Source: Herminiimonas arsenitoxidans (lineage in GTDB: Bacteria; Pseudomonadota; Gammaproteobacteria; Burkholderiales; Burkholderiaceae_D). From it: DNA of 64,000 bases. The notes below the pieces were generated by a model, which worked only from the letters and a program-made list of their open reading frames with translations, ran no database searches and had not been told where the DNA came from. The first letter of the stretch is position 1; every line of letters begins with the position of its first letter. The position numbers and the translations under genes were made by a program. Where the stretch lies: positions 2,294,001-2,358,000 of the forward strand of contig NZ_LT671418.1 in assembly GCF_900130075.1 (NCBI RefSeq), in the 5' to 3' direction. Below are positions 1 to 10,019 of the stretch, in pieces.

Positions 1-38
1 GCGACAGGCGCTTGAAAAGTTACAGGTTGCGACGACAT
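1..38 (-). CDS. bioB: biotin synthase, N-terminal fragment (cut by window edge)
   Basis: Only the first codons lie in the window. On the minus strand a Shine-Dalgarno AGGAG sits 8 bases before an ATG that opens MSSQPVTFQAPV, an N-terminus of the kind seen in betaproteobacterial biotin synthases. It follows bioD by about 40 bases in the same direction, which is where bioB would be expected. BioB is the radical SAM enzyme that inserts sulfur into dethiobiotin, the last step of biotin synthesis. The identification rests on context and a short N-terminus, because the Fe-S cysteines lie outside the window. Confidence 0.6.
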   Translation of the reverse strand, partial: MSSQPVTFQAPV

Positions 39-80
39 CGAAAAACTCCTGACTAAAATTTAAATCGGGTATTCGCCAGA

Positions 81-791
81 TCAGGCCTTGGGCCAATTCG
101 GCAAACACGAAAAATCCAGATACGAAGCAGCGGCAGCAGGCAAGGGCGCAGCCAAACGCGGCACACAACCCAGCAGCGGCGCGGGCAAACGCGCAACCAA
201 TGCTTCGACATTATCCTCAGCAAATGCCATGCCCGCATCGACTGTATTGGCTACCCAGCCCACCAACTTCAGCCCACGCGCAGCAATCGCATCGGCGGTC
301 AGCAGGGCATGATTCAAGCAACCCAACCGCAGCCCGACCACCATTATGACCGGCAAACCCAGTTCTTGGGCTAAATCCGCAGTATCAGCATGATCAGACA
401 AAGGCACGCGGAAGCCGCCGACACCCTCGACCACCACGGCATCTGCCAGCTCACGGACTTGCGCATAACAGCTCTTAATATGCGCGATATCTATAGAAAC
501 ACCTTGCAACTTCGCCGAAACATGTGGTGCAGCCGCCTCATGCAACAGATATGGCGTCGCCAATTTTGGTGGCAAAACCACGTTGGCAGCCTGCGCCAAC
601 GCGTCAGCGTCGTCATTGTGCCAGACCTGACCAGCACTTGTCTGAATTGCAGTTGCTCCAGCGGCAACGCTTTTGATCGCTGCCGCGCGTACGCCTCTTT
701 CCACCAACGCATGCAGCAAGGCAGTGGAAATCATCGTTTTACCGATTTCGGTATCGGTGCCGGTCACAAAACAATTAAAAGTAGCTGTCAT
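81..791 (-). CDS. bioD: dethiobiotin synthetase BioD
   Basis: BioD closes the ureido ring of dethiobiotin from 7,8-diaminopelargonate, CO2 and ATP in the cytoplasm. The 236-residue protein has the BioD P-loop GTDTEIGKT at about residues 8-16, close to the N-terminus as usual, and the later VEGVGGFRVPL stretch typical of the family. The start chosen is the ATG directly before TATFNCFVTG. A longer reading from upstream would run deep into bioF. The gene starts one base after the bioF stop, so the two are probably translationally coupled. It is the fourth gene of the operon ychJ-bioA-bioF-bioD-bioB. Confidence 0.95.
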   Translation of the reverse strand: MTATFNCFVTGTDTEIGKTMISTALLHALVERGVRAAAIKSVAAGATAIQTSAGQVWHNDDADALAQAANVVLPPKLATPYLLHEAAAPHVSAKLQGVSIDIAHIKSCYAQVRELADAVVVEGVGGFRVPLSDHADTADLAQELGLPVIMVVGLRLGCLNHALLTADAIAARGLKLVGWVANTVDAGMAFAEDNVEALVARLPAPLLGCVPRLAAPLPAAAASYLDFSCLPNWPKA

Positions 792-792
792 C

Positions 793-1977
793 TCAATTCT
801 GCTTTTCCAGTTGGTGCAACACATCGACAAGCTGCGCGACATCGGCGGCGGTATGCGCTGCCGACAAGGTCACACGCAAACGTGCGGTACCGGCAGGTAC
901 AGTCGGCGGACGAATTGCCGGTACCCAGATATTTTGTTCATACAAAGCCGCTGCGATTTTCATCGCCTCATCATTCGCACCGATGACGACAGGTTGAATC
1001 GCGGTATCCGATGCCAAGGCTTGCCAGCGTTGTAGTTGCAAAGCACTGCGCCATTGCGCAATCAAGGTCTGCAAATGCGCACGACGTTCTGCGCCTTCCG
1101 CACCTTCGATAATATCCAGACTGGTCAGCAGCGCATGTGCGACTGCCGGTGGTGCAGCCGTCGTATAAATATACGGACGTGCACGTTGCACCATCCACTC
1201 GATCACACTCTTATGCGCGGCGACAAATGCGCCAGCCACACCAGCCGCCTTGCCCAAGGTCCCCATATAAACCAGATTAGGTGAACGCAAAGCAAAGTGC
1301 TCCAGCACACCGCGCCCATGTTCACCAAGTACACCAAAGCCGTGCGCGTCATCCACCACCAACCACGCATCATGCTGTTCGCACAAAGCCAGCAATTGCG
1401 GCAGGGCGGCCAGATCGCCATCCATGCTGAACACACTATCGGTCACCACCATCTTGTTGCTCGAAGTACTAGCGGCGAGCAAGGCAGCAAGTTTTTCCAA
1501 ATCACCATGCGGATAGACATGCACATTCGCACGCGACAAACGCGCACCATCGATCAGCGACGCATGATTCAGTGATTCAGAAAACAGATCAGCACCGCTG
1601 CCGGACAATGCACTCAAGATTGCAATGTTAGCCATGTAGCCGGTGCAAAAATACAAAGCACGCGCATCTACTATCTGCGGCGATACAAACTCAGCCAGAC
1701 GTTCTTCCAACTCGGCATGCGCGCGTGAATGGCCGCTGATCAAATGCGATGCACCACTACCGGCACCGTAGATGCTGGCACCTTCCTGCAAGGCATTCAC
1801 TATGCGTGGATGCGCAGCCAGACCGAGATAATCATTGCTGCAAAAAGCCAGCATCTCGCGACCATCAACTTGCACGCGTGGTGCGCATGGCGATTCAGTT
1901 GTGCGACGGCGACGACGCAAGCTTTGCGCATCGAGCTGAGCGAGTTGCTGTTCCAGTCCTGCGATCAACTTGCTCAT
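793..1977 (-). CDS. bioF: 8-amino-7-oxononanoate synthase BioF
   Basis: This PLP enzyme condenses pimeloyl thioester with L-alanine, releasing CO2, to give 8-amino-7-oxononanoate (KAPA). The 394-residue length is normal for BioF. Visible family features are the [14 protein letters not shown] segment near residue 45, [11 protein letters not shown] around residue 75, the [12 protein letters not shown] aspartate/histidine motif, and the TLGKA segment carrying the PLP lysine. The ATG overlaps the bioA stop by four bases (ATGA), which marks translational coupling. Nothing is missing relative to the family. Confidence 0.96.
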   Translation of the reverse strand: MSKLIAGLEQQLAQLDAQSLRRRRRTTESPCAPRVQVDGREMLAFCSNDYLGLAAHPRIVNALQEGASIYGAGSGASHLISGHSRAHAELEERLAEFVSPQIVDARALYFCTGYMANIAILSALSGSGADLFSESLNHASLIDGARLSRANVHVYPHGDLEKLAALLAASTSSNKMVVTDSVFSMDGDLAALPQLLALCEQHDAWLVVDDAHGFGVLGEHGRGVLEHFALRSPNLVYMGTLGKAAGVAGAFVAAHKSVIEWMVQRARPYIYTTAAPPAVAHALLTSLDIIEGAEGAERRAHLQTLIAQWRSALQLQRWQALASDTAIQPVVIGANDEAMKIAAALYEQNIWVPAIRPPTVPAGTARLRVTLSAAHTAADVAQLVDVLHQLEKQN

Positions 1978-3335
1978 GTGCGCATTACCTTTTCAAAAAC
2001 AGTGTGCGTACGCGCTGCCAAACCATCGATCTCTTCATTATTCAAAATGTAAGGCGGCATCATGTAGACCGTGCGACCAATAGGGCGCAACAACAATTCA
2101 TGTTCAAGCGCAGTCGTGAAGAAACGACGCGAGAAAGTCGCTGCCGCATCCGCATCATCGACCACGGCATCGAATGCCCAGATCATCCCGCGCTGACGGA
2201 AGTTGCTGACTTGTGCATGCGCAGCCAGCGGTGCCAAAGCATCGGTCAAGCGCGCAGCACGCACGCGATTGGCATTGATCACATCATCTTCATCGAAGAT
2301 CGCCAGCGTCGCCAATGCAGCACGACATGCAAGTGGATTGCCAGTGTAAGAATGCGAATGCAAAAATCCACGTGCTACATCGGTATCGTAAAACGCCTGA
2401 TAAATCGCATCGCGTGTCATCACCAAAGACAAAGGCAAATAACCGCCGCTGATACCTTTAGACAGACACAAGAAATCCGGCCAGATCGCCGCTTGTTCAC
2501 ACGCGAAGAAAGTGCCGGTGCGACCGCAACCAACGGCAATCTCATCCGCGATCAAATGCACGTGATAACGATCACATAGCGCACGTATTTCCTGCAGGTA
2601 CACCGGATCGTACATCGCCATGCCGGTCGCGCATTGCACCAGCGGCTCGACGATGATGGCTGCAATATATTTGGAACGATCTTGGAACAAGGCTTCCAGT
2701 TCGACAGCAGCACGACGTGCCACATCGGCGGCCGATTCACCATCGCGTGCGGCACGCGCATCGGGACTCATCACCACATGCGCATGTTGCAACATCGGGC
2801 CGTAAGCATCGCGGAAGATAGGTACATCAGTGACTGCCAGCGCGCCTATTGTTTCACCGTGATAGCTGCCCTTCAGGCAAACGAACTCGCGCTTCTCGCT
2901 CTGCCCATTATTGCGCCACGCATGAAAACTCATCTTCAATGCAATTTCCACCGCCGATGCGCCATCGGATGCGTAAAAACAATGGCCGAGCACATCGCCG
3001 GTACGCGCCGCCAATTGCTCCGACAATTGCACTACCGGCTCATGCGTAAAGCCGGCCAGCATCGCGTGCTCCAACAAATCGAGCTGCAACTTCAATGCGC
3101 TATTGATACGCGGATTGGCATGACCGAATAGATTGACCCACCACGAACTGATGGCATCCAGATAGCGATCGCCGTTGGTGTCGTACAACCATGCGCCGCG
3201 ACCGTGACTGACAGGCACCAGCGGCAAGGTTTCGTGATGCTGCATTTGCGTGCAGGGATGCCACACGCTGCGCAGACTGCGCGCGACCAGATCGGATTGC
3301 TTGCCTGATGGTGTTTGATTCATTGCGTCCAACAT
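1974..3335 (-). CDS. bioA: adenosylmethionine-8-amino-7-oxononanoate aminotransferase BioA
   Basis: BioA transfers an amino group from S-adenosylmethionine to KAPA, forming 7,8-diaminopelargonate. It is a class III PLP aminotransferase of about 453 residues. [23 protein letters not shown], the [16 protein letters not shown] segment, [13 protein letters not shown] and the PLP lysine in [10 protein letters not shown] are all diagnostic of BioA. The start is uncertain: an ATG at 3335 is chosen, another in-frame ATG lies at 3323, and a TTG at 3362 would overlap the upstream gene by four bases. The gene overlaps bioF by four bases. Confidence 0.94.
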   Translation of the reverse strand: MLDAMNQTPSGKQSDLVARSLRSVWHPCTQMQHHETLPLVPVSHGRGAWLYDTNGDRYLDAISSWWVNLFGHANPRINSALKLQLDLLEHAMLAGFTHEPVVQLSEQLAARTGDVLGHCFYASDGASAVEIALKMSFHAWRNNGQSEKREFVCLKGSYHGETIGALAVTDVPIFRDAYGPMLQHAHVVMSPDARAARDGESAADVARRAAVELEALFQDRSKYIAAIIVEPLVQCATGMAMYDPVYLQEIRALCDRYHVHLIADEIAVGCGRTGTFFACEQAAIWPDFLCLSKGISGGYLPLSLVMTRDAIYQAFYDTDVARGFLHSHSYTGNPLACRAALATLAIFDEDDVINANRVRAARLTDALAPLAAHAQVSNFRQRGMIWAFDAVVDDADAAATFSRRFFTTALEHELLLRPIGRTVYMMPPYILNNEEIDGLAARTHTVFEKVMRT

Positions 3336-3358
3336 GACTCCAGATATTCTTTGATGAC

Positions 3359-3745
3359 TCAATCGGGGAACACGCCGTCTATATAAAACCAGCGCCCGTC
3401 TTCTTTTACAAAGCGGCTGACTTCATGCAAACGTTGTGCGCGTCCGCCACTCTTGGAGCGCGCGACGAATTCGACCGTAGCCTCATCCTGCCCGGGGACG
3501 AATTTTTTGACTTCCAGACCCAGCCATTTAGTCGAAGCATCATGCACAAAATCCGTTAGCGGCGGCCGCGTCGATGCGTGCCAGGTCGCATGTACATAGT
3601 GCATCAAACCCAAGGCGTAAGCGCTGTAACGTGAGCGCATCAGAGCCTCGGCCGTCGGTGCTGCTGTGCCGTCGTGATACGGTTGGCAACAAAGCGCATA
3701 ATCTCCGTTGCCACAAGGGCAAGGACTTGCATTTGGTTTTGTCAT
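3359..3745 (-). CDS. YchJ/UPF0225 family SEC-C motif protein
   Basis: A 128-residue protein with an N-terminal SEC-C zinc motif (CPCGNGDYALCCQPYH, residues 9-24) followed by the YchJ-type alpha+beta domain (ALMRSRYSAYALG, WLGLEV, EFVARSKSGGRAQRLHE, GRWFYIDGV). SEC-C motifs bind zinc, and the family's biochemical role is not established. It lies 23 bases ahead of the chosen bioA start and in the same direction, so it probably shares the operon's mRNA. That association could be chance co-transcription, because nothing in the protein points to biotin chemistry. Confidence 0.85.
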   Translation of the reverse strand: MTKPNASPCPCGNGDYALCCQPYHDGTAAPTAEALMRSRYSAYALGLMHYVHATWHASTRPPLTDFVHDASTKWLGLEVKKFVPGQDEATVEFVARSKSGGRAQRLHEVSRFVKEDGRWFYIDGVFPD

Positions 3746-3882
3746 GATCTTGTTTCACTTGCCTATCATGCAATGGCGCGGTGTGATGTAACACCGTTTA
3801 GAATGACACCATGCATTTCCGACGGCTATTGTAGGCGCGCCCGCAGTGAATGTGAATCTTATTGGCTAGCCACGGGACCACG

Positions 3883-4947
3883 ATGAATTTGCTTGAAGCA
3901 CAACTAAATTACCCATTTGACGACACCTTGCCAGATCTTGGCAGCACGTTCGAGATCACGCCCGGCGTAAAGTGGCTGCGCATGGGTCTGCCATTTGCGC
4001 TCAACCACATCAATCTCTGGCTGCTTGAAGATGAGTTCGAATCGGAGAACGGCACCGTGCGCGGCTGGACCGTCATCGATTGCGGCATCTCCAACGACGC
4101 CACGCGCGACGCCTGGGAAAGCATTTTTGCCACGCAGTTAAACGGCCTGCCCATCGTGCGCGTCATCGCCACCCATTGCCATCCTGATCACGTCGGCCTC
4201 GCCGACTGGATCTGCAAGCGCTGGGATGTGCCGCTGTGGATGACGACCGGCGAATACACCTTCGCCCGCATGATGTCCGCCGCGCTGCCAGGCGCTGACG
4301 GCACAGCGATGTTCCCCTTCTTCAAACGCCACGGTCTGGCCGATCCGCAAATGCTGGCAGAACTGGAAGGACGCCGCAGCTATTACCCGACGCTGGTGCC
4401 TAGCGTACCGATCTCATACATACGCATGCACGACACGCAAAGCTTCCGCATCGGCAAGCACGCATGGCGCGTCATCACCGGCTTCGGTCATGCACCAGAA
4501 CATGCGGCGCTGTATTGCGAAGATTTGAACCTGCTGATTTCCGGCGATATGGTGTTGCCGCGGATCTCGACCAATGTCTCGGTCTTTGCAGTCGAACCGG
4601 AATCAAATCCGGTGCAACAGTTTCTCGATTCATTATTGAAGTTCAAAGACTTGCCGGAAGACACGCTGGTACTGCCATCGCACGGCAAACCTTTCCGCGG
4701 CTTGCATACGCGCATACAGCAATTATTCGATCATCACGCAGCTCGATTGGAAGAAGTATTAGCGGTTTGTGTCACACCGCAATCGGCAGCAGACATCGTG
4801 CCGATTATGTTCGTGCGCAAATTGGATGCCCATCAATTGAGTTTTGCACTCGGCGAAGCGCTGGCGCATTTGCACAAGCTTTGGAAGGATGGAATGTTGA
4901 AACGGATTATTTCTAGTGATGGTGTGATTCGGTTTCAGACTTATTGA
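3883..4947 (+). CDS. metallo-beta-lactamase fold hydrolase
   Basis: A 354-residue MBL-fold protein. The metal motif THCHPDHVGLADW is near residue 95, followed by the later ligands in GFGHAPEHAALY and ISGDMVL and the terminal histidine in LPSHGKPFRG. A C-terminal winged-helix-like segment follows (about residues 260-354), as in LACTB2-like proteins, which suggests a thioesterase or endoribonuclease-like hydrolase. No signal peptide is seen. ATG 3883 is preferred over a TTG seven codons upstream because the homologous region begins there. The gene stands alone, divergent from the bio operon. The substrate is unknown. Confidence 0.85.
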   Translation: MNLLEAQLNYPFDDTLPDLGSTFEITPGVKWLRMGLPFALNHINLWLLEDEFESENGTVRGWTVIDCGISNDATRDAWESIFATQLNGLPIVRVIATHCHPDHVGLADWICKRWDVPLWMTTGEYTFARMMSAALPGADGTAMFPFFKRHGLADPQMLAELEGRRSYYPTLVPSVPISYIRMHDTQSFRIGKHAWRVITGFGHAPEHAALYCEDLNLLISGDMVLPRISTNVSVFAVEPESNPVQQFLDSLLKFKDLPEDTLVLPSHGKPFRGLHTRIQQLFDHHAARLEEVLAVCVTPQSAADIVPIMFVRKLDAHQLSFALGEALAHLHKLWKDGMLKRIISSDGVIRFQTY

Positions 4948-5002
4948 TCTGAGCCAAAATAGGAATAGATTCACGCATTTCGAAAAACTATCCTACAAAT
5001 TT

Positions 5003-5260
5003 TTAGTAACCCATCACTAAAGTTGCGATAGCAAAAATTGCAAAGATAATTGCTAGCAATATCCAAATGTAAAAACTCAAGCTAATGCGAGAACTCCAGC
5101 GTTCTTGCATTTCAACGCGTTCAATCCCAGACAAATGTTCGAAGTGATTACCCGCCATGACTTTGAAGGGCTGTTCTTTGACGTTTTTACCCATGCGATA
5201 TCCAACGATAGCTAGCCAACCAGCCCCTAGAGCTAACAAAAGGAAAAGTATCGTGAGCAT
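5003..5260 (-). CDS. small two-helix membrane protein, unknown function
   Basis: An 85-residue protein with a hydrophobic helix at residues 1-22 (LTILFLLLALGAGWLAIVGY), a polar middle with a possible short amphipathic helix, and a second helix at residues 62-83. I recognise no family. It is probably an inner-membrane hairpin protein with the charged loop on one side. It is convergent with the MBL-fold gene. Codon use looks like its neighbours, which supports a real gene, but it could be lineage specific. Confidence 0.55.
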   Translation of the reverse strand: MLTILFLLLALGAGWLAIVGYRMGKNVKEQPFKVMAGNHFEHLSGIERVEMQERWSSRISLSFYIWILLAIIFAIFAIATLVMGY

Positions 5261-5617
5261 TCGTAACCCTTTTCAAAACATGATGGATCAAACAATACAC
5301 CCATCCACAGAGAAGTCCCGCCTACCAACTTGCGCAGAAACTTATATTCCCCAGCTATCAGTCCTGAACACTATCGCCGCGTCTCGGCTTTAAATTCCGC
5401 TTTGACGCTGCCGATTTTGCGGTGCGTGAAATGGATCAGAAATGAAAGCTGTCTGAGCGTAGCGAGTTCTTTCATTTCCCATTTCAGGTACTGCGAAATC
5501 GGGAACCCAAAGGGCAGCGGCTTCGCGGTCGCCTTCTTTTGCTTACTTTTCTTGGCGAAGCAAGAAAAGTAAGTAGCCGCCGGGCTACCCCCGGCATGCT
5601 GAGCCAATTCGTATTAA
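5261..5617. other. intergenic stretch carrying a dispersed repeat
   Basis: I see no convincing protein gene here. The right two thirds is a composite repeat (separate entry). The 78-codon minus-strand reading frame across it is built from repeat sequence and is probably not a gene. Confidence 0.6.
5430..5600. repeat. dispersed composite repeat with two adjacent perfect hairpins
   Basis: The core consists of CTTACTTTTCTTG and its exact reverse complement around a six-base loop (5542-5573), followed immediately by a GTAGCC/GGCTAC hairpin with loop GCCG (5573-5588). The left part includes a TTTC-bounded segment with AGCTGTCTGAGCGTAGCGAG, then the segment that leads into the hairpins. I recognise this layout as a dispersed intergenic element of Burkholderiales genomes, but its copy number cannot be seen in one window. 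It has no transposase and no clear target duplication. The outer boundaries are approximate. Confidence 0.55.
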
Positions 5618-6409
5618 CTAAGGCTTGCGAGACTTCCTCGGCGCATTCGCAAACAACAAATCGTAAAGCCAATTAGGCAACGTACGCAGCACCTTAGCCA
5701 CCACACCCATCTGCCAAGGAATAACACGATAACTGCATCCACTAGCTATCGTAGCAACAGCAACTTCAGCAAACCTCTCCACCGGCATCAAAAACGGCAT
5801 TGCGTAATCATTCACCTGCGTCATAGGCGTATCGATATACCCCGGTGCTATCGTCACAACCTTCACACCACTCTTCTTCAACTCCACACGCAAAGATTCG
5901 CAATAGCTGATAACAGCTGACTTGGACGCGCTGTAAGCACCTGCACCCGGCAAGCCGCGTATGCCAGCAACGCTACCTATGCCAACCAGACGACAGTTTG
6001 TATCTCCGGCAGCGGCTTGCACCTGCATGGTGGTGATGAAGGGCGAGAAGGTGGCGACAGTTGCCATCACGTTAGTAGCGAATACTTGCTCGAAAACTTG
6101 CAGGTCTTCCGCATGTTCCGTCAAAGTGCCACGCGAGATACCGGCGTTGGCGATAACGATATCGATGCCTTGTGCGTACTGGATGAAATCAGCAGCGGCT
6201 AGTACCAGCGCGGCGTGATCATTTACATCGAGCGGATAAATTCTGTGACTTGCTGCGCCGGGAAGGCTGTCGGCGAGTTCATGCAACACTTCACCGCGAC
6301 GCGCGACCAGTCCGAGAATGGCACCTTGCTCTGCGTACTGGCGCGCAAGAGCTGCACCCAGTCCGCTGGATGCACCTGTGATGAATACGCGTTGCACATT
6401 ATTAGTCAT
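5618..6409 (-). CDS. short-chain dehydrogenase/reductase
   Basis: A 263-residue classical SDR. The cofactor motif GASSGLGAALARQY is near residue 11, NAGIS near residue 88, the catalytic serine lies in LVGIGSVAG, and the Tyr/Lys pair is in YSASKSAV. The reaction should be NAD(P)-dependent oxidation or reduction of a hydroxy or keto group, and the substrate cannot be told. ATG 6409 is chosen because it has GGGAG six bases upstream. An upstream GTG lacks this. The C-terminus (WLYDLLFANAPRKSRKP) is basic and may touch the membrane. Confidence 0.88.
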   Translation of the reverse strand: MTNNVQRVFITGASSGLGAALARQYAEQGAILGLVARRGEVLHELADSLPGAASHRIYPLDVNDHAALVLAAADFIQYAQGIDIVIANAGISRGTLTEHAEDLQVFEQVFATNVMATVATFSPFITTMQVQAAAGDTNCRLVGIGSVAGIRGLPGAGAYSASKSAVISYCESLRVELKKSGVKVVTIAPGYIDTPMTQVNDYAMPFLMPVERFAEVAVATIASGCSYRVIPWQMGVVAKVLRTLPNWLYDLLFANAPRKSRKP

Positions 6410-6436
6410 GAATGCTCCCACATGCGCTCCAAATAA

Positions 6437-6467
6437 AAAATCCGCAATCTTGCGAGTTGCGGATTTT
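6437..6467 (-). terminator. intrinsic terminator after dsbA
   Basis: AAAATCCGCAA and TTGCGGATTTT form an 11-bp stem around a nine-base loop. On the minus strand, in which dsbA is transcribed, the descending arm ends in a run of U. It lies between the dsbA stop and the SDR start. Confidence 0.8.
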
Positions 6468-6507
6468 ACTCATGCGATCTTTTGCTGAAAAAATCAGCGA
6501 GGTAATC

Positions 6508-7167
6508 TTACTTTGCGGATTTTGTAACCAGCCAGTCCATGACTTGCAAGGTTGCGTCATGCAAGACGCCTTCCGGACGATTGCCGAGCGATGCGCCGAC
6601 AATGGATGGCGAAGTGATGTAACGACCATCGATCGCGATCATAGGAACGCCATCAACCTTGTACGCGGCTTGCAATTGCGTCGCGCGTTGTACCTTGGTT
6701 TGTACGCCGAAGGAGTTGTAGACCTCGGCAAACTTCTTAGGATCAACGCCTTGCTTGGCGATGAAGTCGGCGATCTGTTTATCCGTATCCAGCGGTTGGC
6801 GTTCTACGTGGATCGCGCGGAATACTTTGCCGTGGATGGAGTTAACCAGGCCCATGGCTTCCAGCGAATAGTAGAGCTTTTGCTGCGGAATGAAGGTATC
6901 GCGGAAAGCGACTGGCACACGTTTGAAGACGATCTTGTCGCCTTGTTTTTTCACCCAGGATTCGAGTGCTGGTTCGAGCGCGCTGCAATGCGGGCAGGAG
7001 TACCAGAAGAATTCGGTGACTTCGACTTTCTTGCCGCTATCGGTTTGCTGTACTTTTTCCAGCGTACGGTAATCGGTGCCATTGACCGGTGCGGTCGGCG
7101 ATGCGCCGGCGGTCGCAGCAAACAGACTCAGACTTGCGACAGCCAACAGGTGTTGAATAAAACGCAT
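6508..7167 (-). CDS. dsbA: thiol:disulfide interchange protein DsbA
   Basis: A periplasmic oxidoreductase of 219 residues that donates disulfides to exported proteins. A Sec signal peptide covers residues 1-22 (cleavage after TAGA or GAS). The thioredoxin-fold active site is CPHC at about residues 58-61 within FFWYSCPHC, and the cis-proline is in VDGVPMIAIDGRY. Length and motifs match DsbA of beta- and gammaproteobacteria. The gene follows the SPOR-domain gene by 14 bases in the same direction and is probably co-transcribed with argS and the SPOR gene. A strong hairpin ends the transcript. Confidence 0.94.
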   Translation of the reverse strand: MRFIQHLLAVASLSLFAATAGASPTAPVNGTDYRTLEKVQQTDSGKKVEVTEFFWYSCPHCSALEPALESWVKKQGDKIVFKRVPVAFRDTFIPQQKLYYSLEAMGLVNSIHGKVFRAIHVERQPLDTDKQIADFIAKQGVDPKKFAEVYNSFGVQTKVQRATQLQAAYKVDGVPMIAIDGRYITSPSIVGASLGNRPEGVLHDATLQVMDWLVTKSAK

Positions 7168-7181
7168 GAGATTCCTTTCAG

Positions 7182-7793
7182 TTATTTGCCGATGCGCACC
7201 ACTGCGACATCGACGCCATTATCAGACAGCTTACCGCGTACTCGGTTCATTGTTTCCAACTGACCAAACGGGCCGACACGCACACGATACAGTGCGCCGG
7301 TTTCCGCCTTATATTCGGAGACAGTTGCCTCGAAACCCAGCAAAGCCAATTTTGCCTTCATGTTCTCTCCATCTGCTCTTTCGCGGAAAGCGCCAGCTTG
7401 CAGATAGTAGATCCATTTTTCATCAGCGCTCTCGGCCTTGGCTGTAGCTTCTACCTTGGCTTGCGCTTTGTCTTTTGCCTGCGTTGCCTTGTCGACTACC
7501 GGTGCTTTGGTGGTATCAATAGATGCAGACGGGTCGGTAGTCTCTACCGGTTTAGGCTGCTTCTTGCCGTACAAAGGCTTGTTCGGATCGGACAAGTCGT
7601 TGGTGGCTGGCGGCAGCTGCGTCGAGCGTTCTGGCTGCGCACCGGTTTTATTGGTGAACGGCAATGGCGTTTTGGAAATGACCAAAGCCACACCAACCGC
7701 TATACCCAAACCGATGATGAGGCCAAGTATCAAGCCGAGCAAAGTACCGCCGGCCTGCTTTTTAATATCCCGCTGTTTCATATCTTTACTCAT
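7182..7793 (-). CDS. SPOR-domain membrane protein
   Basis: A 203-residue protein. A short basic cytoplasmic N-terminus is followed by one membrane helix (about residues 16-40, GGTLLGLILGLIIGLGIAVG), then a proline-, lysine- and alanine-rich linker, and a C-terminal SPOR domain (about residues 130-203, YYLQAGAFRERADGENMKAK to RVRVGPFG). SPOR domains bind glycan strands lacking stem peptides at the septum, so this is probably an FtsN-like cell-envelope protein. ATG 7793 has AGGAA upstream, and the gene starts 10 bases from the argS stop. Confidence 0.87.
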   Translation of the reverse strand: MSKDMKQRDIKKQAGGTLLGLILGLIIGLGIAVGVALVISKTPLPFTNKTGAQPERSTQLPPATNDLSDPNKPLYGKKQPKPVETTDPSASIDTTKAPVVDKATQAKDKAQAKVEATAKAESADEKWIYYLQAGAFRERADGENMKAKLALLGFEATVSEYKAETGALYRVRVGPFGQLETMNRVRGKLSDNGVDVAVVRIGK

Positions 7794-7803
7794 AGAGTTC
7801 CTG

Positions 7804-9543
7804 TTACATCCGGGTCGGTGCCGAAACACCAATCAAGGCCAGACCGTTACGTAATACTTGTCGTGTTGCATGCATCAGGGCAATGCGTGCCATCTTCAAT
7901 GAGACATCATCTACCAGCACGCGTTCTGCATTGTAGTAGCTATGTAATTCGCCTGCTAAATCGCGCAGATAAAACGCGACCTGATGCGGGCCCAATTCTT
8001 CCAATGCCTTTTGCAGCATCTCTGGATATTCGGCGAGCTTGGCGAGCAGCGATGCTTCGCGCGGTGCGGTCAATGGCGACAGATCGACATTCACCAACGC
8101 GGCTTCATCAAAGTCAGCACCTTCAGCTTGTTTCAACACCGAGCAAATACGCGCGTGTGCATATTGCACGTAATAGACCGGATTCTCGTCGCCTTGCGTC
8201 AATGCGATATCGACGTCAAACACGAATTCGGTATCGGCCTTGCGCGAGATCAGGAAGAAACGTACTGCATCACGGCCGCGGGTCAGATCGCGTACTTCGC
8301 CTTCAACTACTTCGCCATTCGACCATTCGATCAAATCACGCAATGTGACGTAGGAGCCGGCACGTTTGGAAATCTTCACTTCTTCGCCGTTACGCATGAC
8401 GGTGACCATCTTGTGCAAGACGTAATCCGGATAGCCTTGCGGAATACCGATATCGAGCGCCTGCAAACCGGCGCGCACACGCGCTATCGTGCCGTGGTGA
8501 TCGCTGCCCTGCACATTGATTGCTTGCGTAAAGCCGCGTTGCCATTTGACTGTGTGATACGCGACGTCAGGGACGAAGTAGGTGTACGTACCGTCGGACT
8601 TCTTCATCACGCGATCTTTGTCGTCGCGGTAGTCGGTGGTACGCAACCACAGCGCGCCATCCAGCTCATACGTCTTGTCTGCCTTGATCAAGGCATCGAC
8701 TGTTTGCGCAACTTTGCCGTCGTTGTACAAAGACGATTCGAGATAGTAGTTATCGAACTTGACGCCAAAGGCTTGCAAGTCCAGATCCTGCTCGCGACGC
8801 AGATAAGCGACGGCGAATGCGCGTATCGATTCGATGTCATCGATGTTGCCGCTGGCGGTTACCGGCAAGCCATCGCTGGCAGAAACTGTTTTCTTCGCGA
8901 GGAAGTCGTTGGCGATGTCTTGTATGTAGTCGCCGTTGTAGGCCGACTCAGGCCAGCCATCTACACCCGGCTTCAAACCTTTGGCGCGTGCCTGTACCGA
9001 AGTTGCGAGTGTGGCGATCTGTACGCCGGCATCGTTGTAATAAAACTCGCGGGTGACCGCATAACCTTGCGCCTGGAACAAAGACGACATCGCATCGCCC
9101 AATGCGCCCTGACGACCATGACCTACATGCAAAGGACCGGTTGGGTTGGCGGAGACGAATTCGATGATGACTTTTTTATCATTGCCGAGATTGCTCTTGC
9201 CGTATTCCGCACCTTGCTGCAAGACGGCTTTGACCACGCCTTGGCGCGATGCTGCGGTCAGACGCAGGTTGATAAAACCCGGACCGGCGATATCAGCCGA
9301 TTCGATCAGATCACGATTAGCCGGATTGTCGAGCAGTGCGGCGACCAGCGCCTGCGCTACTTCGCGTGGATTTTTCTTGAGCGGTTTGGCAATTTGCATT
9401 GCCAGATTGCAAGCTACGTCGCCATGCGATGGATCGCGTGGACGTTCCAATGTGATGGTTGGCTGCAAATCGGTACCGGCCACCAGTGGTGCGACGGCGG
9501 CTTGGAAGAGTTCGGTGAGGCGTTGTTTTTGTGCTGCGAGCAT
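7804..9543 (-). CDS. argS: arginyl-tRNA synthetase
   Basis: A class I aminoacyl-tRNA synthetase that charges tRNA-Arg. At 579 residues it is a full-length ArgS: an N-terminal additional domain (about 1-110), the HIGH-type motif in [15 protein letters not shown], a KMSKS-equivalent KISKR, and a C-terminal anticodon-binding DALR domain ending in [15 protein letters not shown]. argS-SPOR-dsbA form a likely operon. Confidence 0.97.
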   Translation of the reverse strand: MLAAQKQRLTELFQAAVAPLVAGTDLQPTITLERPRDPSHGDVACNLAMQIAKPLKKNPREVAQALVAALLDNPANRDLIESADIAGPGFINLRLTAASRQGVVKAVLQQGAEYGKSNLGNDKKVIIEFVSANPTGPLHVGHGRQGALGDAMSSLFQAQGYAVTREFYYNDAGVQIATLATSVQARAKGLKPGVDGWPESAYNGDYIQDIANDFLAKKTVSASDGLPVTASGNIDDIESIRAFAVAYLRREQDLDLQAFGVKFDNYYLESSLYNDGKVAQTVDALIKADKTYELDGALWLRTTDYRDDKDRVMKKSDGTYTYFVPDVAYHTVKWQRGFTQAINVQGSDHHGTIARVRAGLQALDIGIPQGYPDYVLHKMVTVMRNGEEVKISKRAGSYVTLRDLIEWSNGEVVEGEVRDLTRGRDAVRFFLISRKADTEFVFDVDIALTQGDENPVYYVQYAHARICSVLKQAEGADFDEAALVNVDLSPLTAPREASLLAKLAEYPEMLQKALEELGPHQVAFYLRDLAGELHSYYNAERVLVDDVSLKMARIALMHATRQVLRNGLALIGVSAPTRM

Positions 9544-9620
9544 GGAGTTGTTTCTGACGGTACAAGACCGAATATTGAATAGGAATAAACGTAGACGGAA
9601 TTATACTGGCTAGCCAGCTC

Positions 9621-10019
9621 TCATCCGTCCAATTTGTCGCTGCAATACGATCCGATAAAGCGTGACATCTGGAAAGCCTGCGGCTCCCACGGCACATCCG
9701 AGAGTCGATGTCCCGCCAAAAAGATGTAAGTACACGCTATCACGATTTCGCCTGATTCTATTACAACATCTACAGAATCGCGACGATATTCACTGCCTTC
9801 GAAAGCGTCCAGCGCAGCGATATCTTCCGCATCCACATCGAAGTAAACCACGCCTTCCACCGCCGCATCCGACCGCGTAATCATGCCGGGATAAGTATCG
9901 TCAGCCAAGGCATATCGGGCATAACCTTGCGCCGTCGCTGCTGCGGATCGGTAATCGCCGCGCACGACGCGCTGCCAGATTTCCGGAAACATCAGGGAGC
10001 CGTAGGTAAATATATGCAT
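9621..10019 (-). CDS. gamma-glutamylcyclotransferase-like (AIG2/GGCT fold) protein
   Basis: A 132-residue protein with the family signature FTYGSLM at residues 4-10, the GYARYALADDTYPGM segment, and the conserved acidic residue in LDAFEGSEYRRDSV. Members convert gamma-glutamyl amines or peptides to 5-oxoproline, or have related cyclotransferase activity. The substrate is not predictable. The start is placed at the ATG just before HIFTYGSLM, since the longer upstream reading adds an unrelated hydrophobic, cysteine-rich stretch. It is a lone gene 78 bases downstream of argS on the opposite side. Confidence 0.85.
   Translation of the reverse strand: MHIFTYGSLMFPEIWQRVVRGDYRSAAATAQGYARYALADDTYPGMITRSDAAVEGVVYFDVDAEDIAALDAFEGSEYRRDSVDVVIESGEIVIACTYIFLAGHRLSDVPWEPQAFQMSRFIGSYCSDKLDG

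Noticed and set aside
5371..5607. 78-codon minus-strand reading frame across the repeat region
   Set aside because: It is built from the dispersed hairpin repeat, has no family features, and its sequence recurs as a spurious frame in related genomes.
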